DNA of 23,504 nucleotides, taken from Bacteroidetes bacterium CG2_30_32_10. Lineage in GTDB: Bacteria > Bacteroidota > Bacteroidia > Bacteroidales > CG2-30-32-10. This document shows, piece after piece, positions 16,471-23,504 of this stretch. The stretch spans positions 1 to 23,504 of the forward strand of contig MNXO01000089.1 in the NCBI GenBank assembly GCA_001872995.1, in the 5' to 3' direction. The notes under the pieces were generated by a model. It ran no database searches and was not told the origin of the DNA. It saw nothing but the letters and a program-made list of their open reading frames with translations. How positions within the stretch are numbered: position 1 is the first letter of the stretch; each line of letters begins with the position of its first letter. The translations under genes and the position numbers were made by a program.

Positions 16471-17241
16471 ATGACATTTGTAAGACCCAAAAAACATCTG
16501 GGACAACATTTCTTAAAGGACGAAAACATTGCCTGCAAAATAGTTGATTCTCTTGACGAAAAATCCGTTAATATTCTCGAAATTGGCGCAGGAATGGGCG
16601 TACTCACCAAATATCTTATTCAAAAACCTGATAAAAATCTGTTTGTAATTGATATCGATAGAGAATCCATAGATTATATGAAGCAGCATTACCCTCAATT
16701 GGGCGACCATTTGATTTTGGGAGATTGTTTGCAGTACAATCTTCACAATCTTTTTTCTGACAGCTTTTCCATCATTGGCAATTTCCCATACAATATCTCA
16801 TCTCAGATATTATTCAAGGTGCTTGAATACAAAGATCAAATTCCAGAAGTGATTGGGATGTTTCAGAATGAAGTTGCCTTGAGAATAGCAGCAAAATCTG
16901 GTTCAAAAACCTATGGAATCCTTAGCGTACTTTTACAAGCCTTCTATGAGATTGAATATTTATTTAAAGTGGATGAAACGGTGTTTGTACCGCCTCCAAA
17001 AGTTAAATCTGCAGTAATAAGGTTGAGAAGAAATGAGGTGTTATCTCTTGATTGTGATGAAAAACTGTTTAAACAAATTGTAAAAACTGCATTCAATCAG
17101 CGAAGAAAAACACTAAGAAACGCATTGAAAAGTATAGCTATTGATAATGAATATACTTCTGGCGAATTGTTTAATAAACGTGCCGAACAGCTAAATGTAA
17201 GTGATTTTATCGAAATAACAAAGCATGCTACAAAAATTTAA
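16471..17241 (+). CDS. rsmA: 16S rRNA (adenine1518-N6/adenine1519-N6)-dimethyltransferase
   Basis: Dimethylates two adjacent adenines in the 3' terminal hairpin of 16S rRNA late in small-subunit assembly (KsgA). The 256-residue length is normal. The N terminus RPKKHLGQHFLKDENI is the family signature. SAM-binding motif I EIGAGMG lies at 37-43, an acidic LFVIDIDRE follows, and catalytic motif IV GNFPYNIS lies at 103-110. The C-terminal domain contains VFVPPPKVKSAVIRL and FNQRRKTLRNALKS. Loss of KsgA gives kasugamycin resistance in many bacteria (family knowledge). The next gene starts inside its last codons, a 17-base overlap. Confidence 0.97.
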   Translation: MTFVRPKKHLGQHFLKDENIACKIVDSLDEKSVNILEIGAGMGVLTKYLIQKPDKNLFVIDIDRESIDYMKQHYPQLGDHLILGDCLQYNLHNLFSDSFSIIGNFPYNISSQILFKVLEYKDQIPEVIGMFQNEVALRIAAKSGSKTYGILSVLLQAFYEIEYLFKVDETVFVPPPKVKSAVIRLRRNEVLSLDCDEKLFKQIVKTAFNQRRKTLRNALKSIAIDNEYTSGELFNKRAEQLNVSDFIEITKHATKI

Positions 17242-18208
17242 CTTTGCTTTTATTGGTATAATAATGATTTGCCATGGTGCTTGTAAGAAAGATGAGACCA
17301 GTGTTCGCTTTGAGGTATTAACAATAAATGAAAACATCAATATACACAAAACAATATTTCTAAACGATTCTATTGGCTTTGCCTGTGGCGGAACAATGCA
17401 TCAATATGGTGCTATTTTCAAAACAAAGGATAAAGGGAATAACTGGAAAAAAGTTTATTCAAGCAATTTGTGGAGTGTTTTCGATTTGCATTTTATTAAT
17501 GATAGCGTTGGTTATGCATGTGGCGATACCTTGTTACTTCTTACCACCAAAGATAAAGGAGAAAGTTGGCAACGCTATTGGTTTAACCAAATGCCTTTTC
17601 ATATTGTCCAACGAACCGCATTTAAAAGATTTTATTTTCTCAATGAAAAAGAATTTTACATTACGGGTGGTCAAAACTTTGATGCTGGCATTGTTTACAA
17701 AACAACCAATGCCGGTAATAGTTGGAAGTTCGATATATTTAAAAACGAAATAAAAGGAATAACTTATCCCAACGCTGATAATGGATTTATTTCGGGTTAT
17801 GGGGTGATATATAAATCTACTGACGCAGGTTTAACTTATCAATTATGCTCCATCAAAAACGATTTTTTTACTTCCATTCATTTTAAAGATGAAAATAATG
17901 GGATTGCAGTAGGATATAATGGTGGAATCTACAAATCTAATAATGCTGGAAGTAGTTGGTCTATTATAATTAAGCCCAATAAAGCATTTGAAAAAAGAAT
18001 TCACTTCAACGATTTACAATTTGAGGATAACAATAGAGGCTATGCAGTTGGAACAAATGGTTTGATTATGTTTACGGACGATGGAGGCGATAGTTGGAAG
18101 GTTGCCAAAAAGTTTTGCGAAGAACAATTTATTTCTATCACGATTATCAAGAACAACGAAATACTTATTTCATCCGAAAATGGGAAAATTTATAAAGTAT
18201 TCTTTTAA
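17225..18208 (+). CDS. Asp-box/BNR-repeat beta-propeller lipoprotein (YCF48-like)
   Basis: 327 residues with a hydrophobic N terminus ending HGAC-KKDE, a non-canonical but plausible lipoprotein site for Bacteroidota (Cys near residue 20). At least six Asp-box-type repeats are visible: DKGNNWKKV, DKGESWQRY, NAGNSWKFD, DAGLTYQLC, NAGSSWSII and DGGDSWKVA. Each follows a Gly/Phe-rich strand such as DSIGFACGG, DSVGYACGD or NRGYAVGTNG. This repeat type is found in YCF48/HCF136 and sialidase-like propellers, where it forms blade turns. No sialidase catalytic Arg triad or Tyr/Glu pair is evident, so a scaffold or binding role is more likely. The ATG lies within rsmA, suggesting coupled translation, though the functions are not obviously related. 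Confidence 0.82.
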   Translation: MLQKFNFAFIGIIMICHGACKKDETSVRFEVLTINENINIHKTIFLNDSIGFACGGTMHQYGAIFKTKDKGNNWKKVYSSNLWSVFDLHFINDSVGYACGDTLLLLTTKDKGESWQRYWFNQMPFHIVQRTAFKRFYFLNEKEFYITGGQNFDAGIVYKTTNAGNSWKFDIFKNEIKGITYPNADNGFISGYGVIYKSTDAGLTYQLCSIKNDFFTSIHFKDENNGIAVGYNGGIYKSNNAGSSWSIIIKPNKAFEKRIHFNDLQFEDNNRGYAVGTNGLIMFTDDGGDSWKVAKKFCEEQFISITIIKNNEILISSENGKIYKVFF

Positions 18209-18217
18209 TTTTTTCGC

Positions 18218-18225
18218 TAAATTTG
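18218..18225 (+). promoter_or_regulatory. -7-like element before the small secreted Cys/His protein
   Basis: TAAATTTG matches TAnnTTTG and ends 25 bases before the ATG at 18251. No TTTG lies at the proper distance upstream, so only the -7 part is supported. Confidence 0.35.
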
Positions 18226-18250
18226 TATTCAATTTAAAAAAAAATATCAA

Positions 18251-18736
18251 ATGTTAAGAAAACCTTCTATAATCATAGTGATTATTTGTTTGCTTGCTTC
18301 AATAAACACACAATCGCAAGTTCCAGAAATGAACAAGAAGATTATATCTTATGTAAACTCTGTGATTGGGACAAAAGTGGACAGAGGAGAGTGTTGGGAC
18401 TTGGCAAATAAAGCTCTTATTAAAGTAAAAGCTGATTGGGATGGGAAATTTACTTATGGAAAATTGTTAAATCCCAAAAAAGATAGCATTTACCCAGGAG
18501 ACATTATTCAATATAAAGATGTGGTTGTAAAATACACAGAAGGTAACAAAAAAATTACAGAAACAATGAAACAACACACGTCCATTGTTTACAAAGTCAT
18601 TGATAAGGGCATATATGAAGTTGCCGAACAAAATACAGCCTATGCTGGTAAGAAAGTGAGTATTGGGAAACTAAATCTCAACTATATTGTTAAGGGAAAA
18701 GTGATGATATATCGTCCTGTTCCCTATGAAAAATAA
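18251..18736 (+). CDS. Small secreted protein with papain/CHAP-like Cys-His arrangement (BBC1/AIM3-like)
   Basis: 161 residues with a signal peptide (MLRKPSIIIVIICLLASINT, cleaved near QSQ). The mature part has VDRGECWDLANKAL with Cys48, SIYPGDIIQYKDV at 79-91, MKQHTSIVYKV with His109, and YEVAEQN ending at Asn128. This order (Cys at a helix start, PGD-I-x-Q/F strand, His, then a polar residue) matches papain-like NlpC/CHAP folds. The G-E-C-W-D-L-A pattern recalls the C-terminal cysteine-proteinase-fold domain of fungal BBC1/AIM3. A periplasmic or extracellular hydrolase is plausible; a wall peptide is one possible substrate. It precedes the AmgK-like gene by 15 bases, which fits a cell-wall link, but this is inference. 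Catalysis is unproven. Confidence 0.72.
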   Translation: MLRKPSIIIVIICLLASINTQSQVPEMNKKIISYVNSVIGTKVDRGECWDLANKALIKVKADWDGKFTYGKLLNPKKDSIYPGDIIQYKDVVVKYTEGNKKITETMKQHTSIVYKVIDKGIYEVAEQNTAYAGKKVSIGKLNLNYIVKGKVMIYRPVPYEK

Positions 18737-18751
18737 AATAAATTATCAGTT

Positions 18752-20170
18752 TTGAAAATAAAAGCACAAAATTTATTATCTGATATATTCGGGAAATGGG
18801 CAAAAGAAACAGTTTTACAAATAAAACAACTTCCATTGTCTGGCTCAAGCCGCAATTATTTTCGAATTAGTAGTAATTCCAAAACGGTTATTGGTGTTTT
18901 CAATACCGATTGTAAAGAAAATGAAGCATTCTTAAGTTTTTCTGCACATTTTTTTAAACAAAAACTTAATGTTCCTAAAATTCTTATTGCTGATATTGAC
19001 AAGAATATCTATTTACAAGAAGACTTAGGCGACACTACGCTTTTTTCTCTTTTAAATGTAGGCATCAAAGAAAATGAAATAAAAAATATTTATAAACAAG
19101 TAATTGATCTCCTTCCCAAATTTCAAATAATAGCAGGAAAGCAACTCGATTATTCAAAATGTTATCCACGTGCCGCTTTTGATAAGCAATCTATGATGTG
19201 GGACTTAAGCTATTTCAAGTATTATTATTTAAAACTTTCAAATACCCCTTTTGATGAACAGAAATTAGAAGACGACTTTCATACATTCACCAATTTCCTT
19301 CTTCAGGCAGACTGTAATTATTTTCTTTACCGCGATATGCAGTCGAGAAATATTATGATATATAATAATTCCCCATATTTTATAGATTATCAAGGTGGTC
19401 GTAAAGGTGCTTTACATTATGATATTGCTTCTTTGCTATTTGATGCCAAAGCAAATCTCTCACAAACATTAAAAAATGAATTGCTTGAATATTATATAGA
19501 AACCATTGGCAAATACATTACCATCAATAAAAAAGAATTTCTTCGATTCTATAATGCTTACGTATTGATTAGAATATTGCAAGCTATGGGAACTTATGGT
19601 TTTAGAGGATTGTACGAAAAGAAAGAACATTTTTTGCAAAGTATTCCTTTTGCAGTCAATAATTTAGAATGGTTGATTCGCTCTCAGCACATACCTGTTA
19701 AGCTCCCTGAGTTGACAAAAGTTATTGAACACCTCATCAATAGCGAAAAGAGTAAAACTAAAAATAAATTATCTCATACACTAAAGGTTACCATTCAAAG
19801 TTTTTCTTATAAAAAAGGAATTCCGCAAGACAATAGTGGAAACGGAGGTGGTTTTGTGTTTGATTGCCGTGCATTGCATAACCCTGGAAAATATGATGAA
19901 TATAAAAGTCTAACAGGAAAAGATAAAACGGTGATTGATTTTATAAAAAATCAAAAAGAAACTGATGAATTCCTTATGCATGTGTTCGCTTTAGTGGACA
20001 AATCTATTGAAAGATATATTGAACGCGATTTTTCCGATTTAATGGTAAGTTTCGGATGCACAGGTGGCAGACATCGTTCGGTTTATTGTGCCGAAAACCT
20101 TTCTAAACATATAAAAGAAAAATATAATATTTCTATTGAACTCATTCATTGCGAAAGAGAAAATTGGTAA
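18752..20170 (+). CDS. AmgK-type sugar kinase fused to a RapZ C-terminal domain
   Basis: 472 residues in two parts. Residues 1-~330 are an APH-fold kinase like AmgK, which phosphorylates the anomeric C1 of MurNAc or GlcNAc in wall recycling: LPLSGSSRNYFRI, then YLQEDLGDTTLF, catalytic loop YRDMQSRNIM with Asp195 and Asn200, and metal-binding FIDYQGGRKGALHYDIASLL with Asp212. Tyr replaces the His of the usual HxD loop. Residues ~345-472 match the C-terminal domain of RapZ: FSYKKGIPQDNSG, FVFDCRALHNPGKY (Asp371, Arg373), LTGKDKTVIDF and FGCTGGRHRSVYCAE (434-448). RapZ's Walker-type N-terminal domain is absent. In E. coli that C-terminal domain binds glucosamine-6-phosphate and small RNAs (family knowledge). 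The only usable start is the TTG at 18752; no ATG occurs before the kinase fold. MurU-like gene follows. Confidence 0.85.
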   Translation: MKIKAQNLLSDIFGKWAKETVLQIKQLPLSGSSRNYFRISSNSKTVIGVFNTDCKENEAFLSFSAHFFKQKLNVPKILIADIDKNIYLQEDLGDTTLFSLLNVGIKENEIKNIYKQVIDLLPKFQIIAGKQLDYSKCYPRAAFDKQSMMWDLSYFKYYYLKLSNTPFDEQKLEDDFHTFTNFLLQADCNYFLYRDMQSRNIMIYNNSPYFIDYQGGRKGALHYDIASLLFDAKANLSQTLKNELLEYYIETIGKYITINKKEFLRFYNAYVLIRILQAMGTYGFRGLYEKKEHFLQSIPFAVNNLEWLIRSQHIPVKLPELTKVIEHLINSEKSKTKNKLSHTLKVTIQSFSYKKGIPQDNSGNGGGFVFDCRALHNPGKYDEYKSLTGKDKTVIDFIKNQKETDEFLMHVFALVDKSIERYIERDFSDLMVSFGCTGGRHRSVYCAENLSKHIKEKYNISIELIHCERENW

Positions 20171-20196
20171 TAGGTTTTTTATTATTGAACATTATT

Positions 20197-20328
20197 ATGA
20201 CAAAAAAATATTGCAAAGAAAATAAAGAATTAGTTGAGAAAGACGCAAAATATATTTGCAAAAAATGTGGTAATGTATCCAAAAAGGAAAAACATTTGTG
20301 CAAACCTACTGAAATTAAGAAGAAATGA
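20197..20328 (+). CDS. 43-residue cysteine-rich zinc-ribbon-like microprotein
   Basis: ATG at 20197, stop TGA at 20326-20328, 43 residues. It is very Lys-rich with Cys at 6, 21, 24 and 35 and His33: a CKKCG knuckle preceded by YI and followed by a HLC. This spacing could hold one zinc ion. There is no signal or membrane segment. It starts 26 bases after the kinase-RapZ gene, and its stop overlaps the next gene's start as ATGA, the usual sign of translational coupling. That placement, an open frame with sensible codons and the clustered cysteines argue that it is a real gene although it is short. The role is unknown; a partner or regulator of the flanking enzymes is a guess. Confidence 0.65.
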   Translation: MTKKYCKENKELVEKDAKYICKKCGNVSKKEKHLCKPTEIKKK

Positions 20329-21059
20329 AGGCAATGATTTTTGCTGCGGGTAAGGGGACGAGATTGCAACCTTTAACCAATGACATTCCTAAGGCTTTGG
20401 TTAAAGTTAATAATATTACTCTTCTCGAAATAATTATTAATAAGCTAAAGCATTTTGGTTTTAATGACATCATTATTAATGTTCATCATTTTGCAGAACA
20501 AATCAAAGATTTTTTGAATAAAAACAATAACTTTGGTATAAAAATTACAATTTCTGATGAGTCATCTTTATTGCTCGAAACCGGTGGAGGTTTAAAAAAA
20601 GCAGCTTGGTTTTTCGATGATAATAAACCATTTTTGATACATAACGTAGATATCCTCTCTGATATCAATCTTTCTGAACTTTATGATTTTCACATTCAAT
20701 CGCAATCATTGGCAACATTGGCGGTGATGCATCGCAATACTTCGCGTTATTTCCTTTTCGACAAGCATAATAAATTATGTGGATGGCAAAACCTGAAAAA
20801 CGATAGCATCATTAAATGCAATGATACAACAGAAAAGCTATTTCCATTGGCATTTAGTGGAATTCATATTGTTAACCCTTCTATTTTCGCTCTTATGAAT
20901 GAAGAGGGAGTGTTTTCTATTACCAATGTATATATTCGCTTGGCGGCACTTCAAAAAATTTCCGCTTATAATCATACTACTTCGCATTGGTTAGACTTGG
21001 GAACAATTGAAAATATTGAGAAGGCTGAAAAAGACTTTTTATTATTCAACACTTACTAA
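20325..21059 (+). CDS. MurU-like sugar-1-phosphate nucleotidyltransferase
   Basis: 244 residues of the GT-A nucleotidyltransferase fold. FAAGKGTRLQPLT at 6-18 is the NTP-binding signature, followed by PKALVKVNN with Lys23; HNVDILSD holds the metal-binding Asp109; GGGLKKAAWF and FPLAFSGIHIV and the closing HWLDLGTIENIEKAE all fit. MurU makes UDP-MurNAc from MurNAc-1-phosphate in recycling pathways (Pseudomonas putida; reported also in Bacteroidota). Being short (no hexapeptide-repeat acetyltransferase domain as in GlmU) and next to an AmgK-like kinase supports that role over a generic glucose-1-phosphate or mannose-1-phosphate transferase. It overlaps the microprotein by four bases. The exact sugar is inferred from context. 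Confidence 0.85.
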   Translation: MKAMIFAAGKGTRLQPLTNDIPKALVKVNNITLLEIIINKLKHFGFNDIIINVHHFAEQIKDFLNKNNNFGIKITISDESSLLLETGGGLKKAAWFFDDNKPFLIHNVDILSDINLSELYDFHIQSQSLATLAVMHRNTSRYFLFDKHNKLCGWQNLKNDSIIKCNDTTEKLFPLAFSGIHIVNPSIFALMNEEGVFSITNVYIRLAALQKISAYNHTTSHWLDLGTIENIEKAEKDFLLFNTY

Positions 21060-21177
21060 AGATTTTAGGAAAAATCGCTCATTTTAACTGATAACAGTAA
21101 TTTTAAATTGTTAAAGATTTGTAATACTTATTCATTTGTTCAAATTGTATTGACAATAATTAAAAATACGTCATATC

Positions 21178-22719
21178 TCAAATATAATTATTCCACAAGC
21201 TGTCATTTTTATAGTCTTCAAGCACCATTGTATTATTTATTTGCTTAAAGTGCCCCATTATGCCAGAAATTTCGGTTTGCAATATTGTAATTGCATTTTG
21301 TATAAGGTCTTGTCTAAAACCTTTTTTCCCCATTGCTACAACCATATTCATAGCTACTACAAAACTTAGCATTTTACCAAGCTCAATCATTTTGCGTTGA
21401 GTTAATTGTTCTTTCAAATCAAAATTAAGTAGGTCTTTTATGGTGGTAGAAGCCAGTATGGCAAATCTAAATTTTTTCAAAAATTGATAAAGGTTGTCTT
21501 CTTTGGCTTGTTTCATTAGTTTAACAAAACTTTCTGATATTTGGGCATAGAGAATATCATTAGAACCTTCAAATATTTGAAAAGGACGGCTATCAATAAT
21601 GCCACGTCCACCAATATGACTATAACGGTATGCTTTTGCTCCAACCAATTGTACCAACGATTGAGCTGCTTCCTGCATCATATCAGTAGTAAGGGTTTTA
21701 AAACAATTTGCTTCAAACCCGCATGAAGAAAGATCCTTTTCTACTCCAGCATTTTCACTGCTGTAAGCACACATTGCCGAACATATTGTGTAAGATGCCT
21801 GAAGCTTTGCAAGCCGATATTGTATTTGGTCATAATGAACAAGATTTTTGCCTCCAACCATTCGTTGTTTACAATGATTGATGGCTTCATCCATCATTCG
21901 TTGAATAAATCCAAGTCCCATTGCAGGAAATTGCAATCTACTACGATGAAGCGTATCAAGTAAAATATTTATTCCTGAACTTATTGGTTCTAATCGTTGT
22001 AATTTTGGAATATGAACATCTATTGCATTTCTTCCATAAGGTATATGAAGCAATCCTAAGTTGTCGAACAACTCTTCCACTACAATCTGCTGATTTGGGC
22101 TGTTTACATCGCAAATAAAAAAATCAATATCTCTTTTTAATTGACCACTTTTATGTTTTTCGCGGGCGGTAAGCAACCAATAATCTGCAAAACCAGTTAA
22201 ACCTGCCCAATGTTTTGTTCCTTTTATATGATATTGTTCCTCTTTTTTAGTAAAAAAAGTTTGCATATTCAGTGCATCGCTACCATAGTCAGGTTCAGTA
22301 ATCATTAATCCACCCATTTTCCTTTCTTTAATAAAACCATTAAAGACGTTTCTTTTAACTTCCTGATTGGCATACTTAGCAATAGGTTGCAAAAACAATG
22401 CGGTATTAATACCCAAGGTGAGCGAAAAAGCTAACGATTCATAAGCAGCTGCAGAGGTCATTAGGAGGTTTTCTTCTATTCGCAAACCTCTTCCTCCAAA
22501 TTCTTTTGGTATTACAACTGATAGTGGATTTAAAGACATTATTTCGTCTAAAACCACGCTGGGAATTCCACGTTTTGAAATAAAAGGATCCGCATTCACC
22601 AATTCACTATAAACCTCATGCATCTTTGACTTTAGTGTTTCTAAAAAGATAAGAAAGGGGATTGATGAAGGATATTCTTTGGTATTTTTATGAATTTGTT
22701 GGGTATTGTGAATATTCAT
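21178..22719 (-). CDS. Acyl-CoA dehydrogenase family protein with C-terminal extension
   Basis: 513 residues. The FAD-dependent core oxidises acyl-CoA at the alpha-beta bond, passing electrons to ETF. Seen here: VVIPKEFGGRGL near 68, GGLMITEPDYGSDA at 136-149 (flavin/substrate-loop segment), IKGTKHWAGLTGFADYWLL, then a helical domain with QYRLAKLQASY, LVQLVGAKAYRY, GGRGIIDSRPFQIFEGSNDI. Glu384 in FEGSND is the likely catalytic base. About 120 residues follow it, longer than in short- or medium-chain enzymes and like VLCAD/ACAD9 types. There is an N-terminal extension of about 30 residues. It stands alone with no ETF or thiolase gene nearby, so the substrate is unknown. A role in long-chain fatty acid oxidation is inferred. 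Confidence 0.87.
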   Translation of the reverse strand: MNIHNTQQIHKNTKEYPSSIPFLIFLETLKSKMHEVYSELVNADPFISKRGIPSVVLDEIMSLNPLSVVIPKEFGGRGLRIEENLLMTSAAAYESLAFSLTLGINTALFLQPIAKYANQEVKRNVFNGFIKERKMGGLMITEPDYGSDALNMQTFFTKKEEQYHIKGTKHWAGLTGFADYWLLTAREKHKSGQLKRDIDFFICDVNSPNQQIVVEELFDNLGLLHIPYGRNAIDVHIPKLQRLEPISSGINILLDTLHRSRLQFPAMGLGFIQRMMDEAINHCKQRMVGGKNLVHYDQIQYRLAKLQASYTICSAMCAYSSENAGVEKDLSSCGFEANCFKTLTTDMMQEAAQSLVQLVGAKAYRYSHIGGRGIIDSRPFQIFEGSNDILYAQISESFVKLMKQAKEDNLYQFLKKFRFAILASTTIKDLLNFDLKEQLTQRKMIELGKMLSFVVAMNMVVAMGKKGFRQDLIQNAITILQTEISGIMGHFKQINNTMVLEDYKNDSLWNNYI

Positions 22720-22743
22720 TTCGTTGATTAATGAGTACTCTTA

Positions 22744-22751
22744 CAAAATTA
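22744..22751 (-). promoter_or_regulatory. -7-like element before the acyl-CoA dehydrogenase gene
   Basis: On the minus strand this reads TAATTTTG, matching TAnnTTTG, 24 bases before the ATG. No TTTG sits at the expected spacing upstream. Confidence 0.3.
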
Positions 22752-22937
22752 TGAAAATTTCTTAAAATGATGTGAAAAATTTTCTGAGAGTTTTTGCCTT
22801 TATTTATAGGTTGATGGGTTAAAAAAATTATTGTTTTTATGAATCAACAAAGAAGCTATTTCATTTCTATGCTAAGATATATGCCTATGAATATCATTAA
22901 TCTATTATATGGAGCAATTAGTTTAAACTAAAGTTAA

Positions 22938-23402
22938 TTAATCAAAAATTTCAAATGCCCCATTGGTAACATTAATTGTAGTACCAAGAGCGTTTCCAAC
23001 AAAATTAAAGGTGCCTTTTATTTTCCAGTTTATGGTATCATATTCTAATATATCAACGGATCCAGAATCAGAGAAAAAATAATTCGAATTATTTGGAGAA
23101 TACATCGCTCTACTATATATTCCTCCATTTAATGGATGAGTGCCAATAGTTATAGTGTCATATAAGTATATAGATAGGGATTGATTACCTGTAAAACTAA
23201 TAATTGAAAGAGAACGATTATCTCTAATAATGTCAACGTAAGTTGGCAAATAAGACATAGTTTCAATCGTTGCACTTAAGGTACTAACGGTATCTGTAAG
23301 TTTATTAGGGTCGTTTGTATTTGAGTCTTTTTTGCAACTACTTGCAATAAAAACTATTAGACTTAAAGAGATTATTGTATTAATCCAAATTTTACGTTTC
23401 AT
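22938..23402 (-). CDS. Small surface or periplasmic lipoprotein (DUF6252-like)
   Basis: 154 residues. The N terminus has a basic start (MKRKIW), a hydrophobic core and a lipobox ending IASSC with Cys23, followed by KKDSNTND, the common Lys/Asp-rich linker of Bacteroidota lipoproteins. The rest is predicted beta strands, with SLSIYLYDTITIGTHPLNGG in the middle and WKIKGTFNFVGNALG then VTNGAFEIFD at the end. That ending resembles small Bacteroidota beta-sandwich lipoproteins such as DUF6252 (pattern recollection, not a search). No catalytic motif is visible. It is transcribed in the same direction as the acyl-CoA dehydrogenase but about 220 bases away, so it is probably separate. Confidence 0.72.
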   Translation of the reverse strand: MKRKIWINTIISLSLIVFIASSCKKDSNTNDPNKLTDTVSTLSATIETMSYLPTYVDIIRDNRSLSIISFTGNQSLSIYLYDTITIGTHPLNGGIYSRAMYSPNNSNYFFSDSGSVDILEYDTINWKIKGTFNFVGNALGTTINVTNGAFEIFD

Positions 23403-23504
23403 TTATTTAATATTTAAACAGTTAGTAAGAGATAATTTTACAATATTGGTTTGTTTAAATGCCAATAAAAATTTATTTTAAAGAACAAACTTACATATAT
23501 TTTA

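Noticed and set aside
22839..22931. A 30-codon plus-strand ORF (hydrophobic, Met-rich)
   Set aside because: Too short, no coding evidence or coupling to a neighbour, and flanked by minus-strand genes; chance ORFs of this size are frequent in AT-rich gaps.

Overview
The window is a low-GC chromosomal segment of a member of the phylum Bacteroidota. The evidence is a type A C-terminal sorting domain of the type IX secretion system (T9SS), several -7 elements of the Bacteroidota form TAnnTTTG (two with a well-spaced -33 TTTG), few Shine-Dalgarno sites, type III pantothenate kinase, a futalosine-pathway menaquinone gene (mqnD), and an AmgK/MurU-type cell-wall recycling pair. The class cannot be fixed from this window. 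No phage, insertion sequence, CRISPR array or rRNA is visible.

Layout. (1) 1-1860: an AT-rich start with perhaps the last codons of a gene, tRNA-His(GTG), a minus-strand T9SS-exported beta-propeller-like protein, and tRNA-Phe(GAA); the RNA genes carry recognisable promoters and terminators. (2) 1985-6884: a compact plus-strand envelope operon: coaX, an outer-membrane beta-barrel protein, an LptC-like lipoprotein, a CNNM/CBS membrane protein and a two-copy Gate (nucleoside-recognition) membrane protein. (3) 6898-7815: a minus-strand unknown protein and a 400-base gap with two perfect inverted repeats. (4) 7816-11161: one large envelope gene (degenerate metallopeptidase-like domain, PD40 propeller, Omp85-like barrel) split into two reading frames at a run of 15 A. 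(5) 11257-13335: an M20 amidohydrolase and mqnD. (6) 13354-16442: a large GT-C-like membrane protein and a DPM1-like GT2 glycosyltransferase, a plausible lipid-linked sugar donor/acceptor pair. (7) 16471-18736: rsmA, an Asp-box propeller lipoprotein, and a small secreted protein with a papain-like Cys/His arrangement. (8) 18752-21059: an AmgK-type sugar kinase fused to the C-terminal domain of RapZ, a 43-residue cysteine-rich zinc-ribbon-like microprotein, and a MurU-type nucleotidyltransferase; the last two overlap by ATGA. (9) 21178-23402, minus strand: an acyl-CoA dehydrogenase with a long C-terminal extension and a small lipoprotein.

The strongest candidate for an undescribed system is region 8. 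It joins an anomeric amino-sugar kinase to a domain that in E. coli RapZ senses glucosamine-6-phosphate, and it inserts a tiny metal-binding-type protein between kinase and uridylyltransferase. That suggests a self-sensing cell-wall sugar recycling cassette. The split propeller-barrel gene and the small secreted Cys/His protein come next in interest.
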